Positions 32,561 through 43,469 of a DNA stretch of 64,000 nucleotides are shown piece after piece (within the stretch, counting starts at the first letter, position 1; each line of letters begins with the position of its first letter). Made by a program: the position numbers and the translations under genes. Where the stretch lies: assembly GCA_016584305.1 (NCBI GenBank), contig JACEEZ010023694.1, positions 30,001-94,000 on the forward strand, given 5' to 3'. The notes below the pieces were generated by a model that ran no database searches, was not told the origin of the DNA, and worked only from the letters and a program-made list of their open reading frames with translations. The stretch comes from Chionoecetes opilio (lineage: Eukaryota > Arthropoda > Malacostraca > Decapoda > Majidae).

Positions 32561-33440
32561 ACTCAGTTGCTTTCTCTGGTCATGACCTGAGGGCGAAAAG
32601 AGAAATGTTCAAGATCGATCTCCACTCTAAATATACAAACGATTAGCTGAAACTGTGCACACGACAGTTTCTAAGGACAAGGAGGAATACCACAAAAGTT
32701 ACTTGAAAAAATATTGACTTTTGAAAAATTACCTTATGCGCTATGGCATCCTACTGAACATACATACATCATCTTCACGAGACATACGCGGTCATGAATA
32801 TAAATAAATTACAGGTAGACATAGCAAGAATAAGATATAATAATGATACCAAAGCGGAAAATAGTGCATACAAAAAATTTCTCTCACCTTTTTTTTTATC
32901 AACTCCTGTTATCATTTAATTTTGCTTGCATTGACATGTTATTTACTGCTCGGAAAGCAAACAACATTTTCCGATTCTGACGGTATAGATACGTCTCACA
33001 ATGGCACAAATATAGGTGGTCAAAAAATTGAAATAAACACAATCAAATATTGGTTGACGGAGCGTTCGCCTCCCGCCATGGCGGTGAGCACAGTCTGGAC
33101 GCGCAGGTCGTATGTTCAACATATCCACCAGCCTCACCGCCAGCCGCATGACCCCTAGTGTGGACAGGCCTTTACACAGGGACTACTTATCCAGCTGTAG
33201 TCAAGGGTGTATTGCGGCTCGTCCAGGATCAGTCTAGCTAGGTAGCGCTCAGGACAGGATCTGACTGGACTTAGGGGTTTTTGAGGCATCTCATATTTCA
33301 TAGCGGCCGTGTGGGTTAACAAAGGCTGAGCGCACGCTGGAACCTTTACAGATGTGAAGTACAATAAGCATACAATACAGTGCGGTAGTTTATTTCAGTC
33401 AAAGCCGGAACGACGAGTTATAAAGAATTTCCGCGCATAC
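32561..33440. other. Unassigned DNA, possible tRNA-like repeat
   Basis: AT-rich until about 33050, then GAGCGTTCGCCTCCCGCCAT, GGCGGTGAGCACAG and CTGGACGCGCAGGTCGT, a composition typical of SINE heads. No convincing A and B box pair could be assigned. The counterpart (about 45000-45370) is degraded. Confidence 0.4.
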
Positions 33441-33462
33441 TCTCTCCCTTCCCCTAAAACAC

Positions 33463-33474
33463 ACCACACACAAA

Positions 33475-33505
<31 letters not shown>

Positions 33506-33708
33506 CACACACACCCCACACACACCCCAACACACGTACCCCATACACACACATACACACCCAACCCCCCAAACAACACATTACCACGCGCACACACACA
33601 CACCATACACACCCACACACACACACACACACACACCCCACACACACACCACACACACACACCACACACACACACAGACACACAACACACACACACACAC
33701 ACACACAT
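33463..33708 (+). repeat. (CA)n microsatellite, arm 1 copy
   Basis: About 245 bp of CA repeats with CCCC and ACCAC interruptions. ORFs rich in T/H (plus) or C/V (minus) are artefacts. The inverted counterpart (TG)n is at about 44720-44960. Confidence 0.95.
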
Positions 33709-34514
33709 ATGAGAACTCCGTAGTGTAAAGAAGGCGGGTTCACACTTGAGTTTTTTTCGGCATTTTTGTAGATAGAGAAGTCGGTCTCTTGTGGGCTAGT
33801 GCGGAGATTACGTTCACACACCCAATTCGTTTCGGTCGACAAATCTTCTTCTTCTTCTTGTGACCTTTTCTGCTTTAGTATCCCCTTTCTTTTGTAGGTC
33901 GTCTGTCAAGCTCGTGCTGACGACCAGGGGCGTCCCGACTTCCCGTGCCTGACCTGCAGGGTCAGGGGTCACGTTTGCACTACAGGGGCTAGGGGGCTAG
34001 GGGCTGGTTTTTGTGTATTTGGCGCGCGATAGATAAGTTTTCGCGCACTTTACCTATTATGAAGTAGTATTGATAGTTTCATTTTTTCCTGACATCTACT
34101 AAATCAAACCCCAGTCTAACCTAACATAATCTGATTTAAACTAAGAAAAACCCTTTATGGCTAGCTAAAATGGAAAATTTTCGGTATTATATGTATCGCC
34201 ATTGGGATGGGAAATTGGGGGGAAGTTGGGGTTCAGATTAAGGATGAAAAGATCTGTACGATGATGTAAGTTAAATTTGTTAGTTTTTAGTGCCCAATAC
34301 CCAAATTATACCAATAATTGGGTGAGGGGGAAAAGGGGACGTGCTGGCTTCTGCTTTTTATTTTAATTGGCGCGCGAAATTCTCGGCAACTCGGTCGATA
34401 AAAGACTGAGTGAGTGGTGTGTGATTTTTTTAAAACCAGGCGATCATGACACCCGCCCCAGACCCAGACCGCCTTCTCTGTCGACAAAATGCGAAAAAAA
34501 CCTCAGTGTGAACC
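33709..34514. other. Unassigned DNA upstream of the SINE
   Basis: It contains TCTTCTTCTTCTTGTGACC near 33848 (inverted relative to the CACAAGAAGAAG near 14255) and two direct TTGGCGCGCGA words near 34019 and 34368. Short TAACC-rich DNA lies between. No gene is called. Confidence 0.45.
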
Positions 34515-34810
34515 AGCCTTTAATGAGGGTTAGCACGCTCGGCTTTACAACCGAGAAGTCCCGGGTTCGATCTCGGGGGAGCGAAGACGGACGGGCGGGG
34601 CTTCTTAAAACCTAGCCCCTGTCCACCCAGCAGTGAATGGGTACCGGGGGTTTGTGACTCGCCTCCCGGGGTGGTGGCTTCGGCCAACATAAACCACTAA
34701 GGATGAATGATGAAATAAATGTTGATATGGAGACGGGGCCATACGAGCTTAGCTCTGGCCCTGTAAAACACAACTAGATGAATACGCACTCACACACACA
34801 CACACACACA
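34515..34810 (+). mobile_element. tRNA-derived SINE
   Basis: It has a tRNA-like head with internal polymerase III promoter: A box TAGCACGCTCGG (34531-34542) and B box GGTTCGATCTC (34564-34574). Between them CTCGG..TTTAC..CCGAG forms an anticodon-arm-like hairpin, suggesting a tRNA-Val(UAC)-like ancestor. The body continues CAGCAGTGAATGGGTACCGG, GGGGTGGTGGCTTCGGCC and GGGCCATACGAGCTTAGCTC, and ends in a (CA)n tail. Such SINEs would depend on a LINE for mobility. The counterpart in arm 2 (43470-43770) is degraded. It is not a functional tRNA, because no acceptor stem closes. Confidence 0.8.
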
Positions 34811-35444
34811 ATTGGGAGTGTGGTTTCTGTTTACCTTATTGGATTCTAGGAAACATTCTCTATGTCACAATTATAATTACTTGTGGAGATAATGACATGT
34901 TGTTTATAGGGAGGCGAGAGACAAGTGTTTACGCCACACTCTTCTTTCTCTTGTGACCTGCATCGCCTCTGTTCTTCCCTTGCCGCGGACACTTTTTTAA
35001 TGCAGATTTGGCTTTAGTTAGGAGGTTAAAGCGTGGGAATAGGTTAGGGTTTGATTAGGAAATTAAAGGTGGGGTTAGGTTTTTCTCTATGAGCTTCCGT
35101 CACAAATAATTACTTGTGGAGATAATGACATGTTGTTTATAGGGAGGGAGAGACAAGGTTATGTCCGCCACACTCTTCTTCCTCTTGTGACCTGCATCCC
35201 CTTTTCTTCCCTTGCCGCGGATACTTTTTTGATGCAGATTTGGCTTTAGTGGGAAATGTTAAAAGCGTGGGAATGGTTAGGTTAGATAGTGAATCAAAGG
35301 GGGTTAGGTTAGTTTAATTTTAAATTCAAATACACTCCTTCTATAAAAAACATCTTATATCTCGAAAGTAGTGATCTGCGACGGAAGTTCATAGAGAAAA
35401 TGTTTCTTAGAATTAGTAAGGTGAGCAGAAACCACACCCCCAAT
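34811..35444. mobile_element. Fold-back element 1 with an internal direct duplication
   Basis: The ends ATTGGGAGTGTGGTTTCTG (34811) and its complement CAGAAACCACACCCCCAAT (ends 35444) continue inward over about 100 bp. Inside, a block beginning ACTTGTGGAGATAATGACAT occurs twice in the same direction (about 34870-35060 and 35110-35290). It starts directly after the SINE (CA)n tail. The counterpart is 42767-43419. Confidence 0.82.
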
Positions 35445-35536
35445 GGGCCCCAGAACATAACTACGTCACGGTTTGTTACATCGGTGCATTGTGGGGATAA
35501 GGCGGGGTCGCCGCGGGTGGACCTACAAAGGGGGAA

Positions 35537-35925
35537 AACTACGGCGAGGAAGAATTTAGAGCTATTTGCGTGAAATTGATTTTCCCAGGTGCTATATTAC
35601 TGTGCTCTGTTCTCGCTGACAACACTATAGAGAAGACCTGGGGGTAATGGCTGGGTGCAAGGCTTCTAAACCAAGAAAACAGAGTCATAACAGAGCCTCG
35701 TCAAAAGGTAAGCAACTGGTAGGTACGTAATGTGTCCCTATCACTTGCTTACTTCTTAAGAGACTCTGCTGTGACTTTTTTCCCTGGGTTTTAGAAGCCT
35801 TTGCACATCAACCAATACCTCAGGTCTTCTCTATGTTTTTCAGCGAGCACGGAAATATAGCACCGGGAAATATCAATTTCCCCAAAAAAACCCATCTCTA
35901 AATTTTTTCAGCGTCGTAGTCTTCT
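35537..35925. mobile_element. Fold-back element 2 (near-perfect hairpin)
   Basis: Arms of about 190 bp meet near 35730. AACTACGGCGAGGAAGAATT..TAGAGC and GAGAAGACCTG on the left mirror CAGGTCTTCTC and AGCGTCGTAGTCTT on the right. GTAAGCAACTGG and CACTTGCTTAC are at the apex. The counterpart is 42291-42682. No protein is encoded. Confidence 0.85.
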
Positions 35926-36079
35926 CTTTATAAGTTGTAGTACATATTCATGGTTATGATAGTATTAAAATACCTTATTAATTGAGTTCCTTTTGTTGTC
36001 TTTCCTCAAAATAAGTTAGTGGTACATCAGGGTTTTAAGTGTTACTTGACGAAACCCAAAGAAACTCTTGAGTCCCATA

Positions 36080-36385
36080 CCCAACATCACCAACCTTTGC
36101 TTTGATTTACTTAATTACTCCATCCATAAACAAGTTGCATAAAACCACCGTGACATTACCCACCTGGTACTGTCGTTTCTACCGATATTTTATCCCTACA
36201 CAAATCGGGAAGACGCTGGCGGTAATGGCAGGTTAGATTTTGCTTTGATTTATCTTATTACTCCATCCCTAAACAAATTGCATAACCACGGTGACATTAT
36301 CATCCTTGCCTCATGGTACCTGCTACTCTCGTCTACCGAAATGATCGTCCCTACATAAATCGGGAAAATCACCGACGGTAATGGT
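36080..36385 (+). repeat. Tandem duplication (~147 bp, two copies)
   Basis: TTTGCTTTGATTTA..TTACTCCATCC, then CCGTGACATTA, then CTACA.AAATCGGGAA appears twice with small differences, about 147 bp apart. The counterpart is about 41830-42140. It may be an internal part of a larger element. Confidence 0.75.
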
Positions 36386-36393
36386 TAGGTTAG

Positions 36394-36803
36394 GGGTAAT
36401 AGTGGACGAGAGTTTCGCGGTCGTTTTCAGAGACACCGACTATTTTTTCTTGGCCTACATAGGTGCTTGTTCTAATGGAGATAGTTTTATTTTGCGGCCA
36501 AAACCCATTAAAAAAAAAAAAAAAAAAAAAAAACCTAACCGAACCTTATAGGTTTTAATGAAACCTAACCTAACCTTAACCCCAAAGTATACCAAAACCC
36601 AACCTATAGGTTTCATTAAAAAATAAAAGACCCAGATTCAGTGTTTTTAATGGAAACGGTACCATAAAATTTGGATTAAAAAAAAAAATTTTATGGGTTT
36701 GCGCAAAATAAAACTATCTCCATTAGAACAAGCACCTATTGTAGGCCAAGAAAAAATAGTCGGTGTTTCTGAAACGACCCCGAAACCTCGTTCCATTATA
36801 ACC
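36394..36803. mobile_element. Fold-back element 3 (GGTTATAATGGACGAGAG family)
   Basis: The ends GGGTAATAGTGGACGAGAG and the complement of GGTTATAATGGAACGAGG pair over at least 110 bp, including GGCCTACA..AGGTGCTTGTTC and its complement. The interior has A-rich runs and TAACC words. The clean counterpart 41412-41822 has intact ends GGTTATAATGGACGAGAG. The ends resemble the 165-bp MITE at 11466-11630. Confidence 0.85.
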
Positions 36804-36844
36804 AGGTTAGGTTACCGTTAGGCTAGGTAAAGGTCAGTTTGGTT

Positions 36845-37524
36845 AGGTATTCATAATCACAGGTAAAAGCTTATTAGTTTTACATACATACTCCACTCCA
36901 TACAAACTCTTTAACCTTCAATACATCCCACATTTCCCCCAGTCTACTTGTCATATGATTTGGTATTAGCCAGATGAACACCGAACTCACTTTGGTGGAA
37001 AGAAAAATATTTTTTTCGGTGTGTTTTTATGTGTTTTGAATGAATCTGCTAACCGTTTCGGTCGCAATTTATTTATTTATTTATTTATTTAATTTTTTTT
37101 TTTTTTGCAAAAATGAAAGAAAAAAAAAACAACCTAAACCTAACCAAACCCTTTATTATACCTAATCTAACCTTTACTTATACTAACCTAACCCAAATAC
37201 CTAACCTATACCTAACCAAAAACCTTTACCTAACTAAAAAAAAAAAAAACAAAAAACCCTAACCTTTACCTAAAAAAAAAAAAAAAAAAAACAATTAAGA
37301 CAGAAACGGTTAGCAGATTCATTCAAAACACATAAAAAACAACCAGAAAAAAATAGTTTCGTCCCCCCAAAGGGGAGTTCGGTGTTCACTGGACTAATAC
37401 CAAATCATATGACAGAGTAGACTGGGAGGGAATGTGGGATGTATTGAAGGGTTAAAGAGTGTGTATGGAGTGGAGTATGTATGTATAGCTAATAAGCTTT
37501 TACCTGTGATTAGAATACCTAACC
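36845..37524. mobile_element. Fold-back element 4
   Basis: Arms of about 270 bp. AGGTATTCATAATCACAGGT and AAAAGCTTATTAG at the left mirror CTAATAAGCTTTTACCTGTG ATTAGAATACCT at the right; ATCATATGACA..AGTAGACTGG is inverted to CCCAGTCTACTTGTCATATG. The centre has (TTTA)n and CCTAACC-rich DNA. The counterpart is 40694-41374. Confidence 0.87.
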
Positions 37525-37673
37525 TAACTGCCCTTTTTCCCTAGCCAGAGGTCGGCAACCCAGAATTCGAGAAAAGCCAGTTTCTTCAAACTTGGCAAAG
37601 AACAGTGCGATGGAGCCGCAGTATAAATTCTGAATGAAAATTACAAAACAATAAAATGTTCCTCATCCAAAAG

Positions 37674-38275
37674 GTAAATTGGTAACTTTCAACCAGTAAT
37701 TGAGTACGAGGTCAAAAGTACTCTTTTCCCATGTATTTTGATGGGTTAAATAAGATCCATTAAAAATGGTCGAAAATGCCTCATTTTGCAGTTATCCACC
37801 CCCTCCATAACAAACCTGGGGGACCCGTCGGGAACGCAGGGTTTTAGGCGGGGAAAGTGGAAAAGAGTTTTATACTATAATACTGATAGTACGTATATTA
37901 TGTGGATGACGTAAAATATATGCGGTAAGCATTATATAAAATTTATGGGAATTACTAACCTATTCCTGGAAATATCTCAAGTTAAATCTTTAACTACAAC
38001 GGTAAAACTGCAGTTGGATACAATACATGATATTGGGTTTCGTTTAAACCCGACATAACTGGGGAGCGTGACCCCCCAAGAACCCTCGCTAGTCGTTAAC
38101 CTAACCTGGACGTTGGTTGAGTAGCCAACCTAAAGCAGGGATAAAGGGGGGTTAACTGCAAAATTATGCATTTCCCACGATTCTGAACGTGACCATCATT
38201 CTTAACACATCAAAATACATTGGAAAAAAGTACTTTTAACCTCGTACTCAATTACTGGTTGGAATTAAGTACCAA
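37674..38275. mobile_element. Fold-back element 5 at the arm 1 inner end
   Basis: TTTCAACCAGTAATTGAGTA..CGAGG (from about 37688) is inverted to ACCTCGTACTCAATTACTGG (ends near 38264), with paired AATGTATTTTGATG and GCAGTTA words inside. The arms are about 150 bp. Homology between the giant arms ends at this element's right end. The counterpart is 39957-40548. Confidence 0.83.
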
Positions 38276-38624
38276 AATACCCTTCATAACACCATATGGG
38301 AGTTAAATATACCCACAGATATGATAATATACACCTTAATAATAATTATAATGATAATAATATTAATAAGTACAAAAATTTATCTCAATATTTTCCTAGA
38401 GACCTAGGACCTATAGGTCATATAGGTACCCAGGTTTTCTTAGTTGTTTTGTACATTGATTTTGAGTTTTTTCGTACATACTTGGTGTCGTTTCGTAACT
38501 AGTAGTAAAGTTCAACTCTGAGCTGAGTGTACGAAACGACTATGGTTTCCTATAGACTACAAAACAACATTTTGGTGTGCGAATCTACTAGTGTACGAAA
38601 CAACTTGTGTACGAACTGACTGTT
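38276..38624. other. Unique spacer outside the giant repeat
   Basis: AT-rich, with ATAATAATAAT runs and repeated GTACGAAAC.ACT words (near 38470-38620). A 68-codon ORF has no domain. It has no counterpart in arm 2. Confidence 0.5.
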
Positions 38625-38727
38625 GGTAGTGGTGGTAGTAGTGGTGGTAGTAGTAGTGGTAGTAGTAGTAGTAGTAGTAAGTAGTAGTAGTTAAATAGTA
38701 GTTAGTAGTAGTAGTAGTAAGTGGGGG

Positions 38728-38760
<33 letters not shown>

Positions 38761-38762
38761 CT
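38625..38762 (+). repeat. (GTA)n microsatellite
   Basis: GTAGTA and GTGGTA trinucleotide repeats with a GTGGGGG interruption near 38722. It lies in the spacer between the giant arms. Confidence 0.95.
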
Positions 38763-38797
38763 GGTTGTAGTTGTTTGTAGAATGGTTATACTATTAT

Positions 38798-38938
38798 GAG
38801 AGAGGAGAGAGAGAGGAGAGAGGAGAGAGAGAGAGAACGAGAGAGAGGAGAGGACCTGGAAGGAGAGAGAGAGAGAGAGAGAAAGTGCCATAAGTAACAG
38901 GAAGTGGGGAGAAAGAGAGAGAGAGAGAGAGAGAGAGG

Positions 38939-38993
<55 letters not shown>

Positions 38994-39040
38994 AGTGCCA
39001 TACGTAACAGGAAGGGGGAGAGGGGAGAGAGAGAGAGAAA
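38798..39040 (+). repeat. (GA)n microsatellite with an embedded duplication
   Basis: GAGAGA repeats contain two copies of AAGTGCCATA.GTAACAGGAAG (near 38884 and 38993), so a block including unique sequence has been duplicated. It is homopurine on the plus strand. Confidence 0.95.
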
Positions 39041-39147
39041 AGATTTTTGACTTATTATTATTTTTTTTTACATTGATTATATATTTTTTTTCTCCTGAAT
39101 ATTTTTCATTTATTTTTTGTTTCTGATTCTTCCTTTTTATTGCATTT

Positions 39148-39645
39148 CTTCCTTCCCTTTCCCTTCCTCCTTCCTTCCTTCCTTCCTTCCTCCTTCCATC
39201 CACCTTCCCCTTTCCCTTCCCTTCCTTCCTTCCTTCCTCCTTCCTTCCTTTCCTTCCTTCCTTCCTTCTTCCTTCCTTACATCCTACCATCCTTCCCTTT
39301 CCCTTTTTCCATTCTTCTATCCTTCCCTCCTTCCTTCCTGCCATCTTTTTCCATCCTTCCATTCCTTCCTTCCTTCCTTTCCCTTTCCCTTCCTTCCTTC
39401 CTTCCTTCCTTCCTTCCTTCCATCCTTCCTTCCTTCCTCCTTCCCTCTTACCATCCATCCTTCCATCCTTCCTCTTCCTTCCCTTTCCCTTTCCCTTTCC
39501 CTTCCCTTCCTTCCTTCCTTCCCTTCCTCCTTCCATTTCCCTTCTCCCTTCCTCATTCCTTCCTTCCTCCTTCCTTTTCCTTCCCTTCCTTCCTTCCTTC
39601 CATCCATCCTTCCTTCCTTCCTCTTCCTTCCTTCCATCCTACCCT
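39148..39645 (+). repeat. (TTCC)n tetranucleotide tract
   Basis: About 500 bp of CTTCCTTCC-type homopyrimidine repeat. The long ORFs on both strands (S/P/F-rich plus, G/K/R/E-rich minus) are composition artefacts. It ends about 140 bp before the assembly gap. Confidence 0.95.
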
Positions 39646-39784
39646 AAGACATAAGAACTGAAGAAAATAAGAAGCACAAGAGCCGCGAGGCCTACACTGG
39701 TAGTTCCTGTCACCTAACACTACCATCCCCTTACCCCCTAGAACCATCCAGCCCCTTTAAGCCCAAAAAAGACAACTACCCACG

Positions 39785-39944
39785 NNNNNNNNNNNNNNNN
39801 NNNNNNNNNNNNNNNNNNNNNNNNNNNNNNNNNNNNNNNNNNNNNNNNNNNNNNNNNNNNNNNNNNNNNNNNNNNNNNNNNNNNNNNNNNNNNNNNNNNN
39901 NNNNNNNNNNNNNNNNNNNNNNNNNNNNNNNNNNNNNNNNNNNN
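39785..39944. other. Assembly gap (160 N)
   Basis: 160 consecutive N. It marks a join between two sequence pieces; the real distance is unknown. Arm 2 of the giant repeat begins immediately after it. Confidence 0.99.
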
Positions 39945-39956
39945 GGGTTTTTCAAT

Positions 39957-40548
39957 CAACAGTAATTGAGTACGAGGTTAAAAGTATTTTTTTTTCCAAT
40001 GTATTTTGATGTGTTAAGAATGATGGTCACGTTCAGAATCGTCGGAAATGCATAATTTTGCAGTTAACCCCCTTTATCCCTGCTTTAGGTTAGGCTACTC
40101 AACCAACGTCCAGGTTAGGTTAACGAACTAGCGAGGGTTCTTGGGGGGCACAGCTCCCCAGTTATGTCAGGTTACGTAACCAATATTCATGTATTGTATC
40201 CAACTGCAGTTTTACCGTTGTAGTTAAAGATTTAACTTGAGATATTTCCAGGAATAGGTTAGTAATTCCCATAAATTTTATATAATGCTTACCGCATATA
40301 TTTTACGTCATCCACATAATATACGTACTATCAGTATTATAGTATAAAACTCTTTTCCACTTTCCCCGCCTAAAACCCTGCGTTCCCGACGGGTCCCCAG
40401 GTTTGTTATGGAGGGGGTGGATAACTGCAAAATGAGGCATTTTCGACCATTTTTAATGGGATCATTATTCTTAACCCATCAAAATACATGGGAAAAGAGT
40501 ACTTTTGACCTCGTACTCAATTACTGGTTGAAAGTACCAATTTACCTT
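39957..40548. mobile_element. Fold-back element 5, arm 2 copy
   Basis: Same element as 37674-38275, with cleaner inner sequence (GGTTAGGCTACTCAACCAAC and its surroundings). It begins 13 bases after the gap. Confidence 0.83.
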
Positions 40549-40693
40549 ATGGATGAGGAACATTTTATTGTTTCGTAATTTTCATTCAGAATTTATACTG
40601 CGGCTCCATCAGCACTGTTCTTTTGCCAAGTTTGAAGAAACTGGCTTTTCTCGAATTCTGGGTTGCCGACCTCTGGGCTAGGTAAAGGTCAGT

Positions 40694-41374
40694 TAGGTTA
40701 GGTATTCATAATCACAGGTAAAAGCTTATTAGCTATACATACATACTCCACTCCATACACACTCTTTAACCCTTCAATACATCCCACATTCCCTCCCAGT
40801 CTACTCTGTCATATGATTTGGTATTAGTCCAGATGAACACCGAACTCACTTTGGTGGACGAAACTATTTTTTTCTGGTGTGTTTTTATGTGTTTTGAATG
40901 AATCTGCTAACCGTTTCTGTCGCAATTTATTTATTTATTTATTTATTTAATTTTTTTTTTTTTTGCAAAAATGAAAGAAAAAAAAACAACCTAAACCTAA
41001 CCTAACCTTTATCTATACCTAATCTAACCTTTACTTATACCTAACCTAACCCATACCTAACCTATACCTAACCAAACCTTTACCTAACTAAAAAAAAAAA
41101 AAAAACAACAACTAACCTTTACCTAAAAAAAAACAAAAAAACAATTAAGACAGAAACGGTTAGCAGATTCATTCAAAACACATAAAAACACACCAGAAAA
41201 AAATAGTTTCGTCCACCAAAGTGAGTTCGGTGTTCATCTGGACTAATACCAAATCATATGACAGAGTAGACTGGGAGGGAATGTGGGATGTATTGAAGGG
41301 TTAAAGAGTTTGTATGGAGTGGAGTATGTATGTATAACTAATAAGCTTTTACCTGTGATTATGAATACCTAACC
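40694..41374. mobile_element. Fold-back element 4, arm 2 copy
   Basis: Clean counterpart of 36845-37524. Ends TAGGTATTCATAATCACAGG and its complement near 41374; (TTTA)n and CCTAACC words at the centre. Confidence 0.87.
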
Positions 41375-41411
41375 TAACTGACCTTTACCTAGCCTAACGG
41401 TAACCTAACCT

Positions 41412-41822
41412 GGTTATAATGGACGAGAGTTTCGCGGTCGTTTTCAGAGACACCGACTATTTTTTCTTGGCCTACAATAGGTGCTTGTTCTAATGGAGAT
41501 AGTTTTATTTTGCGCAAACCGATTAAAAATTTATTTTAAAATCCGAATTTTATGGTACCGTTTCCATTAAAAACACTGAATCTGGGTCTTTTAGGTTTTA
41601 ATGAAACCTATAAGGTTAGGTTAGGTATACTTTGTGGTTAAGGTTAGGTTAGGTTTCATTAAAACCTATAAGGTTCGGTTAGGTTTTTTTTTTTTTTTTT
41701 TTTTTTTAATGGGTTTGCGCAAAATAAAACTATCTCCATTAGAACAAAACACCTATTGTAGGCCAAGAAAAAATAGTCGGTGTCTCTGAAAACGACCGCG
41801 AAACTCTCGTCCACTATTACCC
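41412..41822. mobile_element. Fold-back element 3, arm 2 copy (best template)
   Basis: GGTTATAATGGACGAGAG begins the left end; CTCTCGTCCACTATTACC ends the right. Arms pair through TTTCGCGGTCGTTTTCAGAG and AATGGAGATAGTTTTATTTT. The central part has AGGTTAGGTT and a 24-25 nt poly-T. Confidence 0.88.
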
Positions 41823-42290
41823 CTAAACCTAACCATTACCGTCGGTTGAGTTTTTCCCGATTTATGTAGGGACGATCATTTCGGTAGACGAGAGTAGCAG
41901 GTACCATGGAGGCAAGGATGAGTAATGTCACCGTGGTTATGCAACTTGTTTATGGATGGATTTAATAAGATAAATCAAAGCAAAATCTAACCTAGCCATT
42001 ACCGCCAGCGAGTCTTCCCGATTTGTGTAGGGATAAAAATATCGGTAGACGACAGTACCAGGTGGGTAATGTCACGGTGGTTATGCAACTTGTTTATGGA
42101 TGGAGTAATAAGATAAATCAAAGCAAAGGTTGGTGATGTTGGTATAGACTCAAGAGTATTCATTGGCTCGTCAAGTAACACTTAAACCATGATGTACCAC
42201 TACTTATTATGAGGAAAGACAACAAAAGGAACTCAATTAATAAGGTATTTTAATACTATCATAACCATGAATATGTACTACAACTTATAA

Positions 42291-42682
42291 AGAGAAGACT
42301 ACGACGCTGAAAAAATTTAGAGATGTTTTGGGCGAAATTGATATTCCAGGTGCTATATTTCCGTGCTCGCTGACAACATAGAGAAGACCTGAGGTATTGG
42401 TTGATGTGCAAAGGCTTCTAAACCAGGAAAACAGTCACAGCAGAGTCTCATTAAGAAGTAAGCAAGTGATAGGGACACATTACGTACCTACCAGTTGCTT
42501 ACCTTTTGACGAGGCTCTGTTATGACTCTGTTTTCTTGGTTTAGAAGCCTCTGCACACCAGCCATTACCTCAGGTCTTCTCTATAGTGTTGTCAGCGAGA
42601 ACAGAGCACAGTAATATAGCACCTGGAATATCAATTTCACGCAAAATAGCTCTAAATTCTTCCATCGCCGTAGTTTTCCCTT
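42291..42682. mobile_element. Fold-back element 2, arm 2 copy
   Basis: Clean counterpart of 35537-35925; arms AGAGAAGACTACGACGC..GAAATTGATATTCCAGGTGC and complement. Confidence 0.85.
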
Positions 42683-42766
42683 CGTAGGTCCACCCGCGGC
42701 GACCCCGCCTTATCCCCACAATGCACCGATGTAAACAAACCGTGACGTAGTTATGTCTGGGGCCCA

Positions 42767-43419
42767 TTGGGAGTGTGGTTTCTGCTCACCTTACTAGATT
42801 CTAAGAAACATTTTCTCTATGAACTTCCGTCGCAGATCACTACTTTCGGAGATATAAGATGTTTTTAATAGGAAGGAGTGTATATGAGATATGAAAATTA
42901 AACTAACCTAACCCCACCTTTAGATTCACTAATCTAACCTAACCTATTCCCACGCTTTAACATCCTAACTAAAGCCAAATCTGCATCAAAAAAGTATCCG
43001 CGGCAAGGGAAGAAGAGGCGATGCAGGTCACAAGAGGAAGAAGAGTGTGGCGGACATAAACACTTGTCTCTCGCCTCCCTATAAACAACATGTCATTATC
43101 TCCACAAGTAATTATTTGTGACGGAAGCTCATAGAGAGAACCTAACCCCACCTTTAGATTCACTAATCTAACCTAACCTATTCCCACGCTTTAACCTCCT
43201 AACTAAAGCCAAATCTGCATTAAAAAAGTGTCCGCGGCAAGGGAAGAACAGAGGCGATGCAGGTCCAAGAGAAAAAGAGTGTGGGGTAAACACTTGTCTC
43301 TCGCCCCCCCAAAATAAAAAACATGTCATTATCCCACAAGTAATTAAATTGTGACAAAAGAGAAGGGGTTTTCCCCCTAGAACCAAAAAGGGTAAAAAAA
43401 AAACCCCCACCCCCAATTT
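42767..43419. mobile_element. Fold-back element 1, arm 2 copy
   Basis: The left part is clean (ATTGGGAGTGTGGTTTCTGC onward). The consensus degrades sharply from about 43260, so the right end is only recognisable as CCACCCCCAAT near 43410. Confidence 0.78.
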
Positions 43420-43469
43420 GGGTGTTGTGGGTGTGTGTTGTAGGGGCGTACCCATCTGGGGTTGTTTTT

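Larger units (their letters stand above)
13586..38265 (+). repeat. Giant inverted repeat, arm 1
   Basis: Sequence from 13586 to about 38265 recurs in reverse complement from 64000 back to about 39955. Fixed points: 13586/64000; ORF1 start 14724/62863; LINE catalytic YADD 25688/52688; fold-back 36394-36803/41412-41822; 37674/40548. Coordinate sums drift from about 77,590 to 78,380 and back to 78,220, so indels are spread along the arms. Where both arms are clean (13.6-15.2 and 35.5-38.2 kb) they are nearly identical. Elsewhere one or both show stretched homopolymers. The left limit is set by the window edge of arm 2, so the true arm may be longer. Confidence 0.95.

Noticed and set aside
34515..34590. 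A functional tRNA gene
   Set aside because: A and B boxes are present, but no acceptor stem closes and it continues into a SINE body with a (CA)n tail.
38691..39661. Long Ser/Pro/Phe and Gly/Lys/Arg/Glu ORFs (up to 281 codons)
   Set aside because: They translate (GA)n and (TTCC)n microsatellites.
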